A stretch of DNA of 64,000 nt from Arthrobacter sp. SLBN-122 (GCF_006715165.1 NZ_VFMS01000001.1:806001-870000); one strand, 5' to 3'; positions 25,373 to 33,641 are shown, numbered from the stretch's first letter. Numbers and translations are program-made. Notes: generated by a model not told the origin, from the letters alone.

Positions 25373-25582
25373 CTACTTCTGCTCGGGAATCCAGTAGGGC
25401 GCATCAACCCCGGTGCCGGTGAGGTTGTCGCAGCGGACCAGTTGGGTGCCGATGCGCTCCAAGGGACAGTCGACGTAAGTATTGAGGTCGTCGTCTGTGT
25501 AATTTGCGGCAGGGGCCGGCCCTGCGGAGAGGAACAGAGCTGGGAAAATGGCAGCAATGGCCGGGACAGTTCGTGTGTACAC
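25373..25582 (-). CDS. Small secreted protein of 69 residues
   Basis: Starts at GTG 25582, supported by AAGGAG 8 bases upstream; the longer open frame to 25693 lacks a ribosome site. A Sec signal (VYTRTVPAIAAIFPALFLSAGPAPA) would be cleaved before ANYTDDDLN, leaving a ~44-residue acidic mature peptide, NTYVDCPLERIGTQLVRCDN and GVDAPYWIPEQK, with two cysteines that could form one disulfide. I believe similar short secreted proteins exist in Arthrobacter, but I know no function. Confidence 0.6.
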   Translation of the reverse strand: MYTRTVPAIAAIFPALFLSAGPAPAANYTDDDLNTYVDCPLERIGTQLVRCDNLTGTGVDAPYWIPEQK

Positions 25583-25840
25583 CGCTGGTCTCCTTGGATG
25601 CGGCAAGGGGGAGGGAAAAGCGGCCCGGCCCAGGACGAGGGCGGGCGCAACGGGCTCCCAGCCGATGGCCCAGAATGGGAATCCCGCCAGCACGGGACTC
25701 TCCGGCAGGAGCTACCGTACCCGGGCCGCCAAGCCGGCCATAAGGGTAACCGCTACCTCTTATGCGCCTCCGCCTACCCAATCAGATCCCCCGGGTCTGC
25801 CAGGGAGCCCGGGTATGCCCCCATCGGCCCGCCCAGCAGG

Positions 25841-26380
25841 TTAAAGCAGGCTCCACGGGCTTGGGTGGATGCCGATAGCCGCCGTCTCGTCCGCGCGTAG
25901 TTCGCTGAGCGCCATGCCGAGCACTTGCTGCTGGAGGTCAGGAAGGGCCAGCTCTCCACGCAGCTGGGCGGCGACTGCCTGTTCGGTGGCTTCACCACCC
26001 AGGCTGTAGTAGCGCAGCCAGAGTTCCCAAACGGTGCAGCCGGCTTGCTTGAAGCGGGCGCTCAGGGAACGCGCTTCCAGTTCCTGGGTGATGTCACAGT
26101 CCACTGGTTTCCGGTATTCCTTCGGGTGGTATGCCCCTTTGTGGGGAATGTCCTCATCGTCCTGATTCAACCGACCGACGGTGAGCATGTGCAGCAGCAA
26201 GGCCTTCTCCGGCTGGCCGGGATAGTCGGCCACATGGCGCCTGAGCGACTCCCGGACGCCGGCTTCACCTGGAACCGCGCTGCTGAGGATCTCGTCAATA
26301 ATCTCCATTGCCTGCAGCTGTAGCGGCAGGATGTAGAGGTCCGCCGAGCCCATGGAGGGCAATTCCTGGCTTCCGGGCAT
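25841..26380 (-). CDS. Hypothetical soluble helical protein
   Basis: 179 residues from ATG at 26380 (AAGGTGGA just upstream); a TTG at 26410 would add ten residues. It is predicted mostly helical and cytoplasmic: YILPLQLQAMEIIDEILSSA, RRHVADYPGQPEKALLLHML, CTVWELWLRYYSLGGEATEQ and LPDLQQQVLGMALSELRADE. No known motif. A promoter-like site (CTAAGT-AC-CCTTAC then CATATTG) lies 84 bases upstream at 26464-26477. The function is unknown. Confidence 0.6.
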   Translation of the reverse strand: MPGSQELPSMGSADLYILPLQLQAMEIIDEILSSAVPGEAGVRESLRRHVADYPGQPEKALLLHMLTVGRLNQDDEDIPHKGAYHPKEYRKPVDCDITQELEARSLSARFKQAGCTVWELWLRYYSLGGEATEQAVAAQLRGELALPDLQQQVLGMALSELRADETAAIGIHPSPWSLL

Positions 26381-26463
26381 GGGTTCCACCTTCGCCTTCC
26401 AACGCGGCAACGATCCCCCAAGAGCTGCGGCCCGGGACTACTGCCCTGCCGCCTAACAATATG

Positions 26464-26477
26464 GTAAGGGTACTTAG
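26464..26477 (-). promoter_or_regulatory. Promoter-like inverted repeat, copy 2 (CTAAGT-AC-CCTTAC)
   Basis: On the minus strand it reads CTAAGTACCCTTACCATATTG, similar to GTAAGTGTACTTACTATTG at 1779-1797 and CTAATCATGCTTACTATTATG at 29731-29744. It is oriented toward the hypothetical gene starting at 26380. Confidence 0.35.
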
Positions 26478-26527
26478 CATCACGTCTGGATAACAAGGGG
26501 AAGTGCGGAAATTCCGCAAATCGTCCC

Positions 26528-28990
26528 TCATTGCGCGGTGACGGCTGTTGGTGCCGGGGTCTCCCCTCCCCCGGAATCCATGGTGGGTTCGGGCGTGGGA
26601 TAAACAACGGACGACGTCGGCTGCCCGCCTTCCACATACTGTCCCGCCGGGGCTGTGGGCTCCTGGGTCGTGGCCGGGGCGGGTGCACCGGCCGGCTCGG
26701 TTGCCTGGGCAGGGGCGGTGGGCTCGGCCTGCGAACCGGACGGGGTGGAGCCCGGGGCGGGGTCAGCGGATGCCGGGGATGTCGGACCGGAGGACGGCCC
26801 GGAGGATCTTGTCCCGGAGCTGCCCTTGATGATGGCAGTAATCTGCTCCTTGTACCCGTCCAGCGTGGCCTGGATGTCAGAGAGCGGCACGTCCTGGATG
26901 TTCCTGCCGTACTCGGCGATCTGCGCCCACAGCCCTTCCAGCTGCTGCTTACTGTCCCCGTCCAAGGGCCCGTCGAGGGTGAGCACCAGCTGGCTGGCCA
27001 GGGCGTAGGCCAGGCAGTCCAGGCAGTTATAGTTGGCCGCCGCGGAGAGGTTTTGCGGCACGATGACATCCGTCTGGCCCACCACCAGGACCACCTGGAA
27101 CCCGACAGCCACCGCCGCGCAACCGGCGCAGCTGGCAAAGGCGTAGGCCTCGTTGGTGGTGGTGACTGCGTCTCCGTCCTCGGCCCACACCAGCGCGAAC
27201 GCCACGCTGTACGTCACCGAGCCGTCGGTGGTATTGACGGCGAGCGCCTGGTTCCCGTCGCCCTCCGGCGCAGCCGGCCGGTCGAAGGGGAAGACCCAGG
27301 ACGGCCCCGCAGCACCGGAACCAACAGTGCCGGAAGAGGCAGCGCCGCCCTTTGATGAGGCACCGGACTCGACCGGCACCAGCACCATGCTCAACTGCGG
27401 GTTCTCCCGCGTCGGTTTGCTGGAGCCCGCGGGCCACAACGCGACCGTCCGCCCGGCACTCCCCTGGCGCAACGCACCGCCGTCGCGCTTGGGCAAAACA
27501 GCCCGGGTGGCGTCACCCAGGGTCCCGCGTTCGTACGCCTGCACCGGCCGGTACGTCCCGCCGTCGGGCCACCATGCCCAGGCCAGCCCCGCGAGCAGGG
27601 CCGCCACGGCACCCATCGCGACAATCCTCTGGCCAAGCTTGTCGCGGGTCTTGTGCCACAGGCCGGTGACCAGCTGCCGCAGCAGCCGCACCACGATGTA
27701 GATCAGGCCCAGGACCGGCACCGCCACCACCACAATGGCCAGCGCCCGCACGGCCACGCCCACGAAGTCCCCTGACGACAGGCTCGCCGCCAGCATTTCC
27801 TGCTGCTTGCCTACGCTGGCCCAGCCGGTGGCCAAGAGCCGCGGCAGGGACAGCACCATCATCACCATGCTGAACAGCAGCACCGGCACGGTGACCAGGA
27901 CCCAGGCCGTGACCACGGCGCGCGCCCACGGCTTCAGCACCTTGCTCTCCGGGTTTCCCCACCGCCAGGGCAGGATCCCCAGGAGGGTGGGTTTGATCCG
28001 CTGGAACAGGTCGGGCACGCCGGTGGCGTCGGCCAGGATGTGGTAGCCGTCGTACTTCACCAGCGGGATCAGCTGGCGGACCATCTGCAGGATCTGCGTG
28101 ACCACCACCAGCAGCAGTGCGTCAAAGCCGGTGGCCCACCACAGTCCCATGATGGCCACGGCCACCATGGCGTTGAAGTACAGCCCGCCCAGGTCGGTGC
28201 GGATCCTGCCGCCGCGGCCCAGCCGGTAGGAATCGGTCACGTCCGTGAAGAACGCCGGCCACAGCAGGTAGATCCCGGCGCCCATGGCCCCTGGCGTTGC
28301 CCCGCCCTTGCGGGTGGCGGCCGCGTGGCCGAACTCGTGGAAACCGGCAGAGAGGATGGTGACGGCGAGGATCAGCAGCAGCAGGGCTGGCTGTTCGAAG
28401 GCCTCGTGCGTGGCCGAGCCCAGGCCCTTGACCAGAAGCACCCACCAACAGGCCGCCAGGAACGCGGCCGTCACGGCCACCACGATCAGCGGGTTGAACA
28501 GCACGGCGAAGGGTGCGGTGATCCGGCGGGTGCGGTCGGGATCGGACACGATGTAGCGGAACCGCAGGCCCAGCAGCGGGTTGGCCTTCTTCACCTCCGG
28601 CTGGGTGCCGTCGGCGAGCCGGAGCAGGCCCATGGGCAGCAGCTGCGAGTCGATCAGCGTACGGACGTTCTCCGCGCTGACCAGCCGCCCAAACCCCTCG
28701 CTGGCATGGCGGGCGATGTCCTCCAGGCCGCGCGTCCCATCGGCAGCCTCCAGCACCAGGTACAGCAGCGGGGTCAGCTGGAGGGTCTGGCCGTCGGCAC
28801 GCCGCACCAGGGCGGGCGGCGTCCGGTAGCCGGACCCCTCGGCCGGGCCGAGCAGCTGCACACCGTCGGCCCGCGCAGGAAGGTGGGCTCCCGCCGTCGT
28901 AATGCTGCTGCCCGGCGGATCCTGGGCAAGGGTGGCGCGTGACGACGGCGGGCCCGCCTCAGGAGGCGGCCCGCCGTGGGCGTGGGTCAT
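26528..28990 (-). CDS. Multi-spanning M50-type putative peptide zinc metalloprotease with PqqD-like domain
   Basis: 820 residues. Residues ~45-125 resemble a PqqD/winged-helix peptide-binding domain: VRRADGQTLQLTPLLYLVLE, then DGTRGLEDIARHAS. Next come membrane helices with the zinc motif HEFGH (His218, His222; SAGFHEFGHAAATRKGG) and a distal KYDGYHILAD, matching the third-ligand region of site-2-type proteases. About eight helices follow in total. An extracytoplasmic domain (~residues 500-700) contains two cysteine pairs, SCAGCAAV and NYNCLDCLAYA, followed by a long Pro/Thr/Ala/Ser-rich tail. It starts 5 bases after the stop of the repeat protein gene, so the two form one unit. A protease or processing exporter for that neighbour is the simplest hypothesis. 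Confidence 0.75.
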   Translation of the reverse strand: MTHAHGGPPPEAGPPSSRATLAQDPPGSSITTAGAHLPARADGVQLLGPAEGSGYRTPPALVRRADGQTLQLTPLLYLVLEAADGTRGLEDIARHASEGFGRLVSAENVRTLIDSQLLPMGLLRLADGTQPEVKKANPLLGLRFRYIVSDPDRTRRITAPFAVLFNPLIVVAVTAAFLAACWWVLLVKGLGSATHEAFEQPALLLLILAVTILSAGFHEFGHAAATRKGGATPGAMGAGIYLLWPAFFTDVTDSYRLGRGGRIRTDLGGLYFNAMVAVAIMGLWWATGFDALLLVVVTQILQMVRQLIPLVKYDGYHILADATGVPDLFQRIKPTLLGILPWRWGNPESKVLKPWARAVVTAWVLVTVPVLLFSMVMMVLSLPRLLATGWASVGKQQEMLAASLSSGDFVGVAVRALAIVVVAVPVLGLIYIVVRLLRQLVTGLWHKTRDKLGQRIVAMGAVAALLAGLAWAWWPDGGTYRPVQAYERGTLGDATRAVLPKRDGGALRQGSAGRTVALWPAGSSKPTRENPQLSMVLVPVESGASSKGGAASSGTVGSGAAGPSWVFPFDRPAAPEGDGNQALAVNTTDGSVTYSVAFALVWAEDGDAVTTTNEAYAFASCAGCAAVAVGFQVVLVVGQTDVIVPQNLSAAANYNCLDCLAYALASQLVLTLDGPLDGDSKQQLEGLWAQIAEYGRNIQDVPLSDIQATLDGYKEQITAIIKGSSGTRSSGPSSGPTSPASADPAPGSTPSGSQAEPTAPAQATEPAGAPAPATTQEPTAPAGQYVEGGQPTSSVVYPTPEPTMDSGGGETPAPTAVTAQ

Positions 28991-28995
28991 CTTGG

Positions 28996-29667
28996 TTACT
29001 GCTGCAGGTCGGACTGCTGGCCAGCGGTGGCGTTGGCTTCGCCGTCGACGTGCTGGGTGATGGTGGCGCTTTGGTCCGAGATGGCGTACGCCTGGCTGTC
29101 GATGGAGCCGATGTTGGCGGCCACGGCAGCATCGATGGGGGCAGCCACGTTGGCGTTGGCGGCCACGGCACCGTTGATGGGGGCGGCGATGGCGGCGTCG
29201 GCGTCCAGGTTGACGTCCACGTTCAGCAGATTGCCGTTCAGGACACCGGCGGTGTCCGTGAGTCCGCCGGTGCTGGTGGGATCTGTTACCGCACCTGCCG
29301 TTCCGTCCGTAGTTCCGGCGTCGGTAGTGCCAGCGTCAGCCGTGTCGTCGCCCTGGCCGATGACGCTGTCCTGGGTGGAGTCGGCGTTGGCGTCGGCCGT
29401 GATGCCCTGGTCGATCACGGCGTCCTGGCTGGAGAGTGCCTGCGCGTCGGAGCCGAAGGACAGGATGTTGGCCGAGGCGGCGGCATCGATGGGTGCGGCC
29501 ACGTTGGCGTTGGCGGCGACGGCGAGGTCGATGGGTGCTGCGGCGTTGATGCCCAGGTCCAGGTCCGCGTTCAGGTCCAGGACGGACGCCACTTCCTTGT
29601 CCGGCAGGGCGGTGGCGTGCTCCGACATCAGTTCTTCATCGGTGAGGGGACGCATTTCGTTGTCCAT
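28996..29667 (-). CDS. Repetitive Ala/Asn/Asp-rich protein, candidate client of the M50 protease
   Basis: 223 residues from ATG at 29667 (GGAGG 8 bases upstream). The first ~35 residues are charged and leader-like (MDNEMRPLTDEELMSEHATA, then LPDKEVASVLDLN). Two long modules follow, near residues 30-75 and 140-190, both containing VAANANVAAPIDAA and ending SANIL or AANIGS. Between and after them are Gln/Asp/Thr-rich stretches such as SQDAVIDQGITADANADSTQ and SQAYAISDQSATITQHVDGE. There is no Sec signal, cysteine or transmembrane helix. The composition suggests a secreted fibrous or beta-solenoid product. Export without a Sec signal would require a dedicated system, plausibly the adjacent PqqD-M50 protein. 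Confidence 0.72.
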   Translation of the reverse strand: MDNEMRPLTDEELMSEHATALPDKEVASVLDLNADLDLGINAAAPIDLAVAANANVAAPIDAAASANILSFGSDAQALSSQDAVIDQGITADANADSTQDSVIGQGDDTADAGTTDAGTTDGTAGAVTDPTSTGGLTDTAGVLNGNLLNVDVNLDADAAIAAPINGAVAANANVAAPIDAAVAANIGSIDSQAYAISDQSATITQHVDGEANATAGQQSDLQQ

Positions 29668-29730
29668 GGCTGAGACCTCCGGTGCGGCGCGGGTGCTCTG
29701 CCCCCAGCGGGCAGCCCGCGCCACATAATA

Positions 29731-29744
29731 GTAAGCATGATTAG
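29731..29744 (-). promoter_or_regulatory. Promoter-like inverted repeat, copy 3 (CTAATC-AT-GCTTAC)
   Basis: The minus strand reads CTAATCATGCTTACTATTATG, ending about 60 bases before the start of the repeat protein gene. TACTAT could serve as a -10 element. Confidence 0.4.
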
Positions 29745-29788
29745 TTGTTTTACGAAGTGTCGATTGTCCTCCAGAGAGTTCCTTCGCC

Positions 29789-29974
29789 ATGCCGTTCGTC
29801 TTCTTGTCTATTTCTGCCGCGGTCTTCGTGGCCTCGATGGTGCTGTTCGACCAATGGCTGACGGCGGACGGGCGGGGCAAGTCCGGGCGGTACAAGAAGG
29901 CGACCTGGATCAGCATGTGGGTGGGAATCGCCATGAGTGCGGCCTTAGTCCTTCTATTCCTCACCACAGACTGA
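29789..29974 (+). CDS. Small two-helix membrane protein
   Basis: 61 residues. The first helix is PFVFLSISAAVFVASMVLF and the second is ISMWVGIAMSAALVLLFLT, linked by a polar loop DQWLTADGRGKSGRYKKATW. The coding bias is reasonable but the ribosome site is weak (GAGAG about 11 bases upstream). It is divergent from the repeat protein. The function is unknown. Confidence 0.45.
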   Translation: MPFVFLSISAAVFVASMVLFDQWLTADGRGKSGRYKKATWISMWVGIAMSAALVLLFLTTD

Positions 29975-30103
29975 AGAATCTTCTAAGAAGCACATGTGGC
30001 GATAACGCCGTAGGTCTTTCCTGCCCCTGCATAGGAAAGCGCCCGTTGATTACGTGCCGGACCATGCGTACGGTGAATCAATAATCCGTGCGTGGAGGCG
30101 GCA

Positions 30104-30679
30104 ATGGACGGCAATTCCAAAGGCAAAAACGGCTACGAATTCCGGACCGTCTGGCGGGTGGCCGGGACCCCGCACGAGGTTATGGACGTTTTGGGCGATG
30201 CGGGTTCACTGGCCCGCTGGTGGCCATCCGTCTACCTGTCAGTCCTGCCTTTGGAGTCAGGCGGCCATGGCGGCGTTGGAAAGGCATTCTTCCTTCACAC
30301 CAAGGGCTGGCTGCCATACACCCTCAAGTGGAAGCTCACCGTCACCGAGCCCATCACCGAACAAGGGCTTGCCCTCTCCGCCCAGGGCGACCTAAGCGGC
30401 ACCGGGCGCTGGACCTTCCAGCAGGACGGGCCGGAAACAGTTGTCACCTATGACTGGCGGGTCAGCGCGTCAAAACCACTCCTGCGGCGGCTGGGCTGGC
30501 TACTCAAGCCCGTCTTCGCAGCGAATCACCGCTGGGCGATGGCGCGCGGGCAGGAGGCCCTTGCGCTGGAATTACGACGACGGCGTCCCGGCGCCGAGCT
30601 CGCCGGCATCCCGCAGCCGGCGGGTCCCACCTTTGTCAGCCAGCGACGGCGGCGGAAGACTGCCCATCTCCCCCTTTGA
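30104..30679 (+). CDS. SRPBCC-superfamily (START-like) protein
   Basis: 191 residues from ATG at 30104 with GGAGG 5 bases upstream (GTG at 30092 is possible). The helix-grip fold pattern is visible: EFRTVWRVAGTPHEVMDVLG, ARWWPSVYLSVLPLESGG, VGKAFFLHTKGWLPYTLKWK, GRWTFQQDGPETVVTYDWRV and a long C-terminal helix RWAMARGQEALALELRRR. These proteins bind hydrophobic ligands in a central cavity. The last ~30 residues are basic and probably disordered. Ligand and role are unknown; the next gene is co-directional but about 80 bases away. Confidence 0.8.
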   Translation: MDGNSKGKNGYEFRTVWRVAGTPHEVMDVLGDAGSLARWWPSVYLSVLPLESGGHGGVGKAFFLHTKGWLPYTLKWKLTVTEPITEQGLALSAQGDLSGTGRWTFQQDGPETVVTYDWRVSASKPLLRRLGWLLKPVFAANHRWAMARGQEALALELRRRRPGAELAGIPQPAGPTFVSQRRRRKTAHLPL

Positions 30680-30756
30680 CAGGTCACTTGGCGGGGAGGC
30701 GGGTCCGGGCTGGCCTCTAAGCGAGGCTACGGCGCCTTCACGGACGGGAGTACATT

Positions 30757-31266
30757 GTGGGCATGGGACTGACTTCCTCGCCGCGTCGCGATCTGCTCAC
30801 CGACCGGCTCCTTGACGTTGCGGAGTTCAGCCACGCGCACTGGTTCTTTGGAAACCTGTACGAGCTGCTGGTCAAAGTGCCGCACCGCGTCGCGGCCTCC
30901 CAGGCAAGCAAGGAGCTTCCCCGGTCCCCCTTTGGCGCGGGCAGCCCGGGGCGGTATTACGCACCGCTCGCTCCGATCAATGCCCCGGCCGCCGTCGGCG
31001 CCCTCGCGGCCGGATGGCACGATCCGCTCACCAGAACCTGGCTGACGGCAGCCGCCGCCGGTTCCGTCACAGGTGCTGCCGCCACCGTTTACGTCCTCCG
31101 CTCGCTCAATCCCAAGTTATTCTTCAGCCCGGAACCGCTGGCCGAAGACCAACGGGAGCCGTTGCTAAGGCGTTGGTATAACGTCCACGCCGTCAGGCTG
31201 GCAGCCAGTGCCGTTGCGCTGACCGCCATCCACCGTGCCCGGACCATCCGGCTGAGAAGCCGATGA
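30757..31266 (+). CDS. Membrane protein resembling DUF1772 (anthrone oxygenase-like)
   Basis: 169 residues from GTG at 30757 (GGGAG 6 bases upstream). Pattern: AHWFFGNLYELLVKVPHRVA near the N-terminus, a GRYYAPLAPINAPAAVGALA segment, a central helix WLTAAAAGSVTGAAATVYVL, and LLRRWYNVHAVRLAASAVAL near the C-terminus. The conserved Trp/Arg/Asn spacing (W..NV.R) fits the DUF1772 membrane family. The physiological role is unknown. It is followed after 43 bases by a DMT-type transporter. Confidence 0.6.
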   Translation: MGMGLTSSPRRDLLTDRLLDVAEFSHAHWFFGNLYELLVKVPHRVAASQASKELPRSPFGAGSPGRYYAPLAPINAPAAVGALAAGWHDPLTRTWLTAAAAGSVTGAAATVYVLRSLNPKLFFSPEPLAEDQREPLLRRWYNVHAVRLAASAVALTAIHRARTIRLRSR

Positions 31267-31309
31267 CCACTGCAACCCCGGCTCGTCGCCAGCGGCGCAG
31301 GGTCTGATC

Positions 31310-32215
31310 ATGATCCAGGCTGCGGCTGTGTCCGCACTGACGTCCTACCACTGGCTGGGGATTCCGATCGCCGCCGTCGGCGCGGTCCTGCTCGCCCTGG
31401 GAACGCTGTTCCAGCACCGGGCCGTGGGCGACCAGCCGGCCGCAGCCGGGCGGGCGGCCGGCAGCATGGGCGGCGGACGCCTGCACGCCCTGATGCGGAA
31501 ACCGGTATGGCTGGCCGGGACCGCGATGCTGGGTGCCGCGATCCTCCTCCAGCTCACCAGCCTCCGGTTCTCGCCCCTGATCGTGGTGCAGCCCATCGGC
31601 GCGATCGCCCTGGTGGTCACCACGTTGGCCACCGCCCGGATGACCCGCAAGTCCCCCGGGGGCCGGGCCCTCACTGCCGTCGCCTTGTGCGTGGGCGGGG
31701 TGGGTGTGTTCGTTGCCGTGGCGGCGCTGTCCGCGGAGGACGTGGAGATCAGCGACCGGCACCTGGTCACCATCCTGATCGTCCTCGCCGTGGTCCTGGT
31801 CTGCGTGGCCGCGGCCTATCTGTTGTGGCGCCACCGCTCGCACGCGGTGGTCTTCACGGCCGGAGCCGGCATCCTGTTCGGCTTCGTCGCGGCCCTGGCC
31901 AAGACCGTCATCGCACGGCTGTTCCAGGGCGACTTCGAGTGGCTGTCCCTGACGTGCCTGGCGGGACTGCTCATTGCCGCCCTGGGCGGCAGCTTCCTGG
32001 TCCAGAACGCCCACACCCGTGGCTCCCCCGAGCTGGTGGTCGCCGGCCTGACCGTCATCGATCCGCTGGTGGCCGTGGCTATCGGCATCACCATCCTCGG
32101 CGAAGCCGATGCAGCTCCCCCGCTGGCTATCGTCCTGTTCCTGTTGTCAGGTGCCACCGCCGTGGCCGGGGTCATCCTGCTCGCCACGGTCAAGAAACCC
32201 GTCACCGCGGGTTAG
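31310..32215 (+). CDS. DMT-superfamily membrane transporter
   Basis: 301 residues, about nine or ten helices. The first helix is WLGIPIAAVGAVLLALGTLFQHRAV, then KPVWLAGTAMLGAAILLQLTSL and FSPLIVVQPIGAIALVVTTL, the duplicated half being FTAGAGILFGFVAALAKTVI through ELVVAGLTVIDPLVAVAIGI. The pattern FQHRAV and LVVQP-type repeats recall NIPA/EamA-like DMT proteins of actinobacteria. The substrate is unknown (drugs, metabolites or cations in relatives). Its stop overlaps the stop of the convergent small membrane protein gene by four bases. Confidence 0.75.
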   Translation: MIQAAAVSALTSYHWLGIPIAAVGAVLLALGTLFQHRAVGDQPAAAGRAAGSMGGGRLHALMRKPVWLAGTAMLGAAILLQLTSLRFSPLIVVQPIGAIALVVTTLATARMTRKSPGGRALTAVALCVGGVGVFVAVAALSAEDVEISDRHLVTILIVLAVVLVCVAAAYLLWRHRSHAVVFTAGAGILFGFVAALAKTVIARLFQGDFEWLSLTCLAGLLIAALGGSFLVQNAHTRGSPELVVAGLTVIDPLVAVAIGITILGEADAAPPLAIVLFLLSGATAVAGVILLATVKKPVTAG

Positions 32216-32598
32216 CTCTGCCGCGCCTGGCCGGCCTTCTCGGAACTGGAGGAGCCGCCGAAAAGCCGGATCCGGACTATGCGGACCACCACTCCCGTCA
32301 GGACCAGGCTGATTCCCACGGCCATGAGGATCCAGACAGGTACGGAATCGGCATCGATGGTCCGGTAGCAGGTGGCAGCCGCCCCGACTCCGCCTTGCGC
32401 AAAGTCGAGCTGTTCAGCAGCGCGGCTGTTCGGAAACAACGGGCTGCCGCAAAGAGGACCGGATGGCTGCAATCCGATGACGAAACCAAGGATGTACACG
32501 TCCAGCCCCGCGGCAACAACCCACATCCACGCCCGCTGCTGCCAAAACCCCAGTTTGCCGGCAGAAAGAGGCTTCGCCGGAGCATCATGCATCTCCAT
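32212..32598 (-). CDS. Small membrane protein with two helices
   Basis: 128 residues from ATG at 32598; an upstream extension is open but lacks coding character. Two hydrophobic segments, AWMWVVAAGLDVYILGFVIG and PVWILMAVGISLVLTGVVVR, flank an extracytoplasmic loop with two cysteines (PLCGSPLFPNS and AATCYRTID) that could pair. The C-terminus is short, Ser-rich and basic. No family is recognised. It is convergent with the DMT transporter. Confidence 0.6.
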   Translation of the reverse strand: MEMHDAPAKPLSAGKLGFWQQRAWMWVVAAGLDVYILGFVIGLQPSGPLCGSPLFPNSRAAEQLDFAQGGVGAAATCYRTIDADSVPVWILMAVGISLVLTGVVVRIVRIRLFGGSSSSEKAGQARQS

Positions 32599-32808
32599 GG
32601 TTCGAGCATAATCGGCTCTCCACGCTCCGGTATGACCTGTCGCCGCACTTCCGCCGTTCCCAGCACTCCGCACTATTCATGAGCACGGAGCAAAGGGCAT
32701 CGGACGCTGCGGTTTGGCGGTGAGAAGTACGACGGCGGCACCTGGGTTGCAACCGCTAGGCACCGGGGGTGCCGCCCGCCAACCGGCATGACGCAGGCGG
32801 CGCGGACT

Positions 32809-33510
32809 TCAGCCCTGCTGGCCGAACTTCGAGAGGCTCAGCGAACGGGATTTGATGCCCTCGATATGGCGGCTCATTGCCGCAGTGGCCGCCTCCGGGT
32901 CGCCCGCCTTGATGGCTTCAATGATTGCTTGGTGTTCCTGCACGGTATGGTCGCCGCTCATGTCGTTGTGGACCATGAGCCGGAACCGTTGGATACTTCC
33001 CTCGATGGAGGAGTAGGCCCTTAGCAGGAACTCGTTGTCCGTGGCCTCCACGATCCGCCGGTGAAAGTTCTCGTCCGCCTTCCAGTAGGCGCGGTAGCCG
33101 GCAAACGTGTCACCGCCCCGACGGGACGCCTCAAGGTCACGGTGGAAGCCTTCCAGGTCCGCCACCAACTCCTCGGTTGAATTACCGGCGGCAATGTTGG
33201 TGCAGGCGGGTTCAAGAATCTGCCGGGAGGTCAGCAGCGCGGCGATGTCGCTGGCCGTGGGTTCCGGCGCCACCTTGTATCCCCGCAGGGCTTCGCGCCT
33301 GACCATGCCTGTGGTTTCCAGGCGTGCCAGGGCTTCCCTCACGGGGGTTGAAGACACCTTGAAGCGCTTGGCCAGACCGTCAATGCTCAACGGCGACCCG
33401 GTGGAGATCTTGTCGTCCAGCAACAGGGACAGGATGGCCTCAAACACCTGGTCCACCAGCATGGGCCGGCCGGGGATCAGGACTTCTTCTTCAGGCGAAG
33501 CGGCGTTCAT
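32809..33510 (-). CDS. GntR-family regulator, FCD subfamily
   Basis: 233 residues. The N-terminal winged helix-turn-helix (residues ~15-85) has SIDGLAKRFKVSSTPVREAL and the wing MVRREALRGYKVAPEP. The C-terminal FCD domain contains EPACTNIAA, FHRRIVEATDNEFLL and EHQAIIEAIKAGDPEAATAA with the metal-coordinating Asp/His residues. FCD-type GntR proteins sense carboxylic or hydroxy acids. It is divergent from the ABC transporter and FMN oxidase genes, and ATGATGTACGGTACATGAT sits between them (33623-33641). Repression of both sides relieved by a hydroxy acid is the likely scheme (inference). Confidence 0.87.
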   Translation of the reverse strand: MNAASPEEEVLIPGRPMLVDQVFEAILSLLLDDKISTGSPLSIDGLAKRFKVSSTPVREALARLETTGMVRREALRGYKVAPEPTASDIAALLTSRQILEPACTNIAAGNSTEELVADLEGFHRDLEASRRGGDTFAGYRAYWKADENFHRRIVEATDNEFLLRAYSSIEGSIQRFRLMVHNDMSGDHTVQEHQAIIEAIKAGDPEAATAAMSRHIEGIKSRSLSLSKFGQQG

Positions 33511-33622
33511 TTCGGAATCCTATGTGAATCTTCGGGCAGTCGAATGCGGCGTCAGCACTGCTTTCACCAGCGCCCCGTCACAAAGCAAACAACGCAGAAA
33601 GGGTGTTTGCAGAAGATCGTGC

Positions 33623-33641
33623 ATGATGTACGGTACATGAT
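33623..33641. promoter_or_regulatory. Candidate GntR operator ATGATGTAC-G-GTACATGAT
   Basis: Inverted repeat with one mismatch whose core TGTACGGTACA matches the TNGTNNNACNA-like half-site style of FCD-type GntR regulators. It is located in the divergent promoter region, 70 bases before the substrate-binding protein gene. Confidence 0.55.

Noticed and set aside
29668..29967. N-terminal extension of the repeat protein to 29967
   Set aside because: Overlaps the small divergent membrane gene and the promoter-like site; ATG 29667 has a strong GGAGG.
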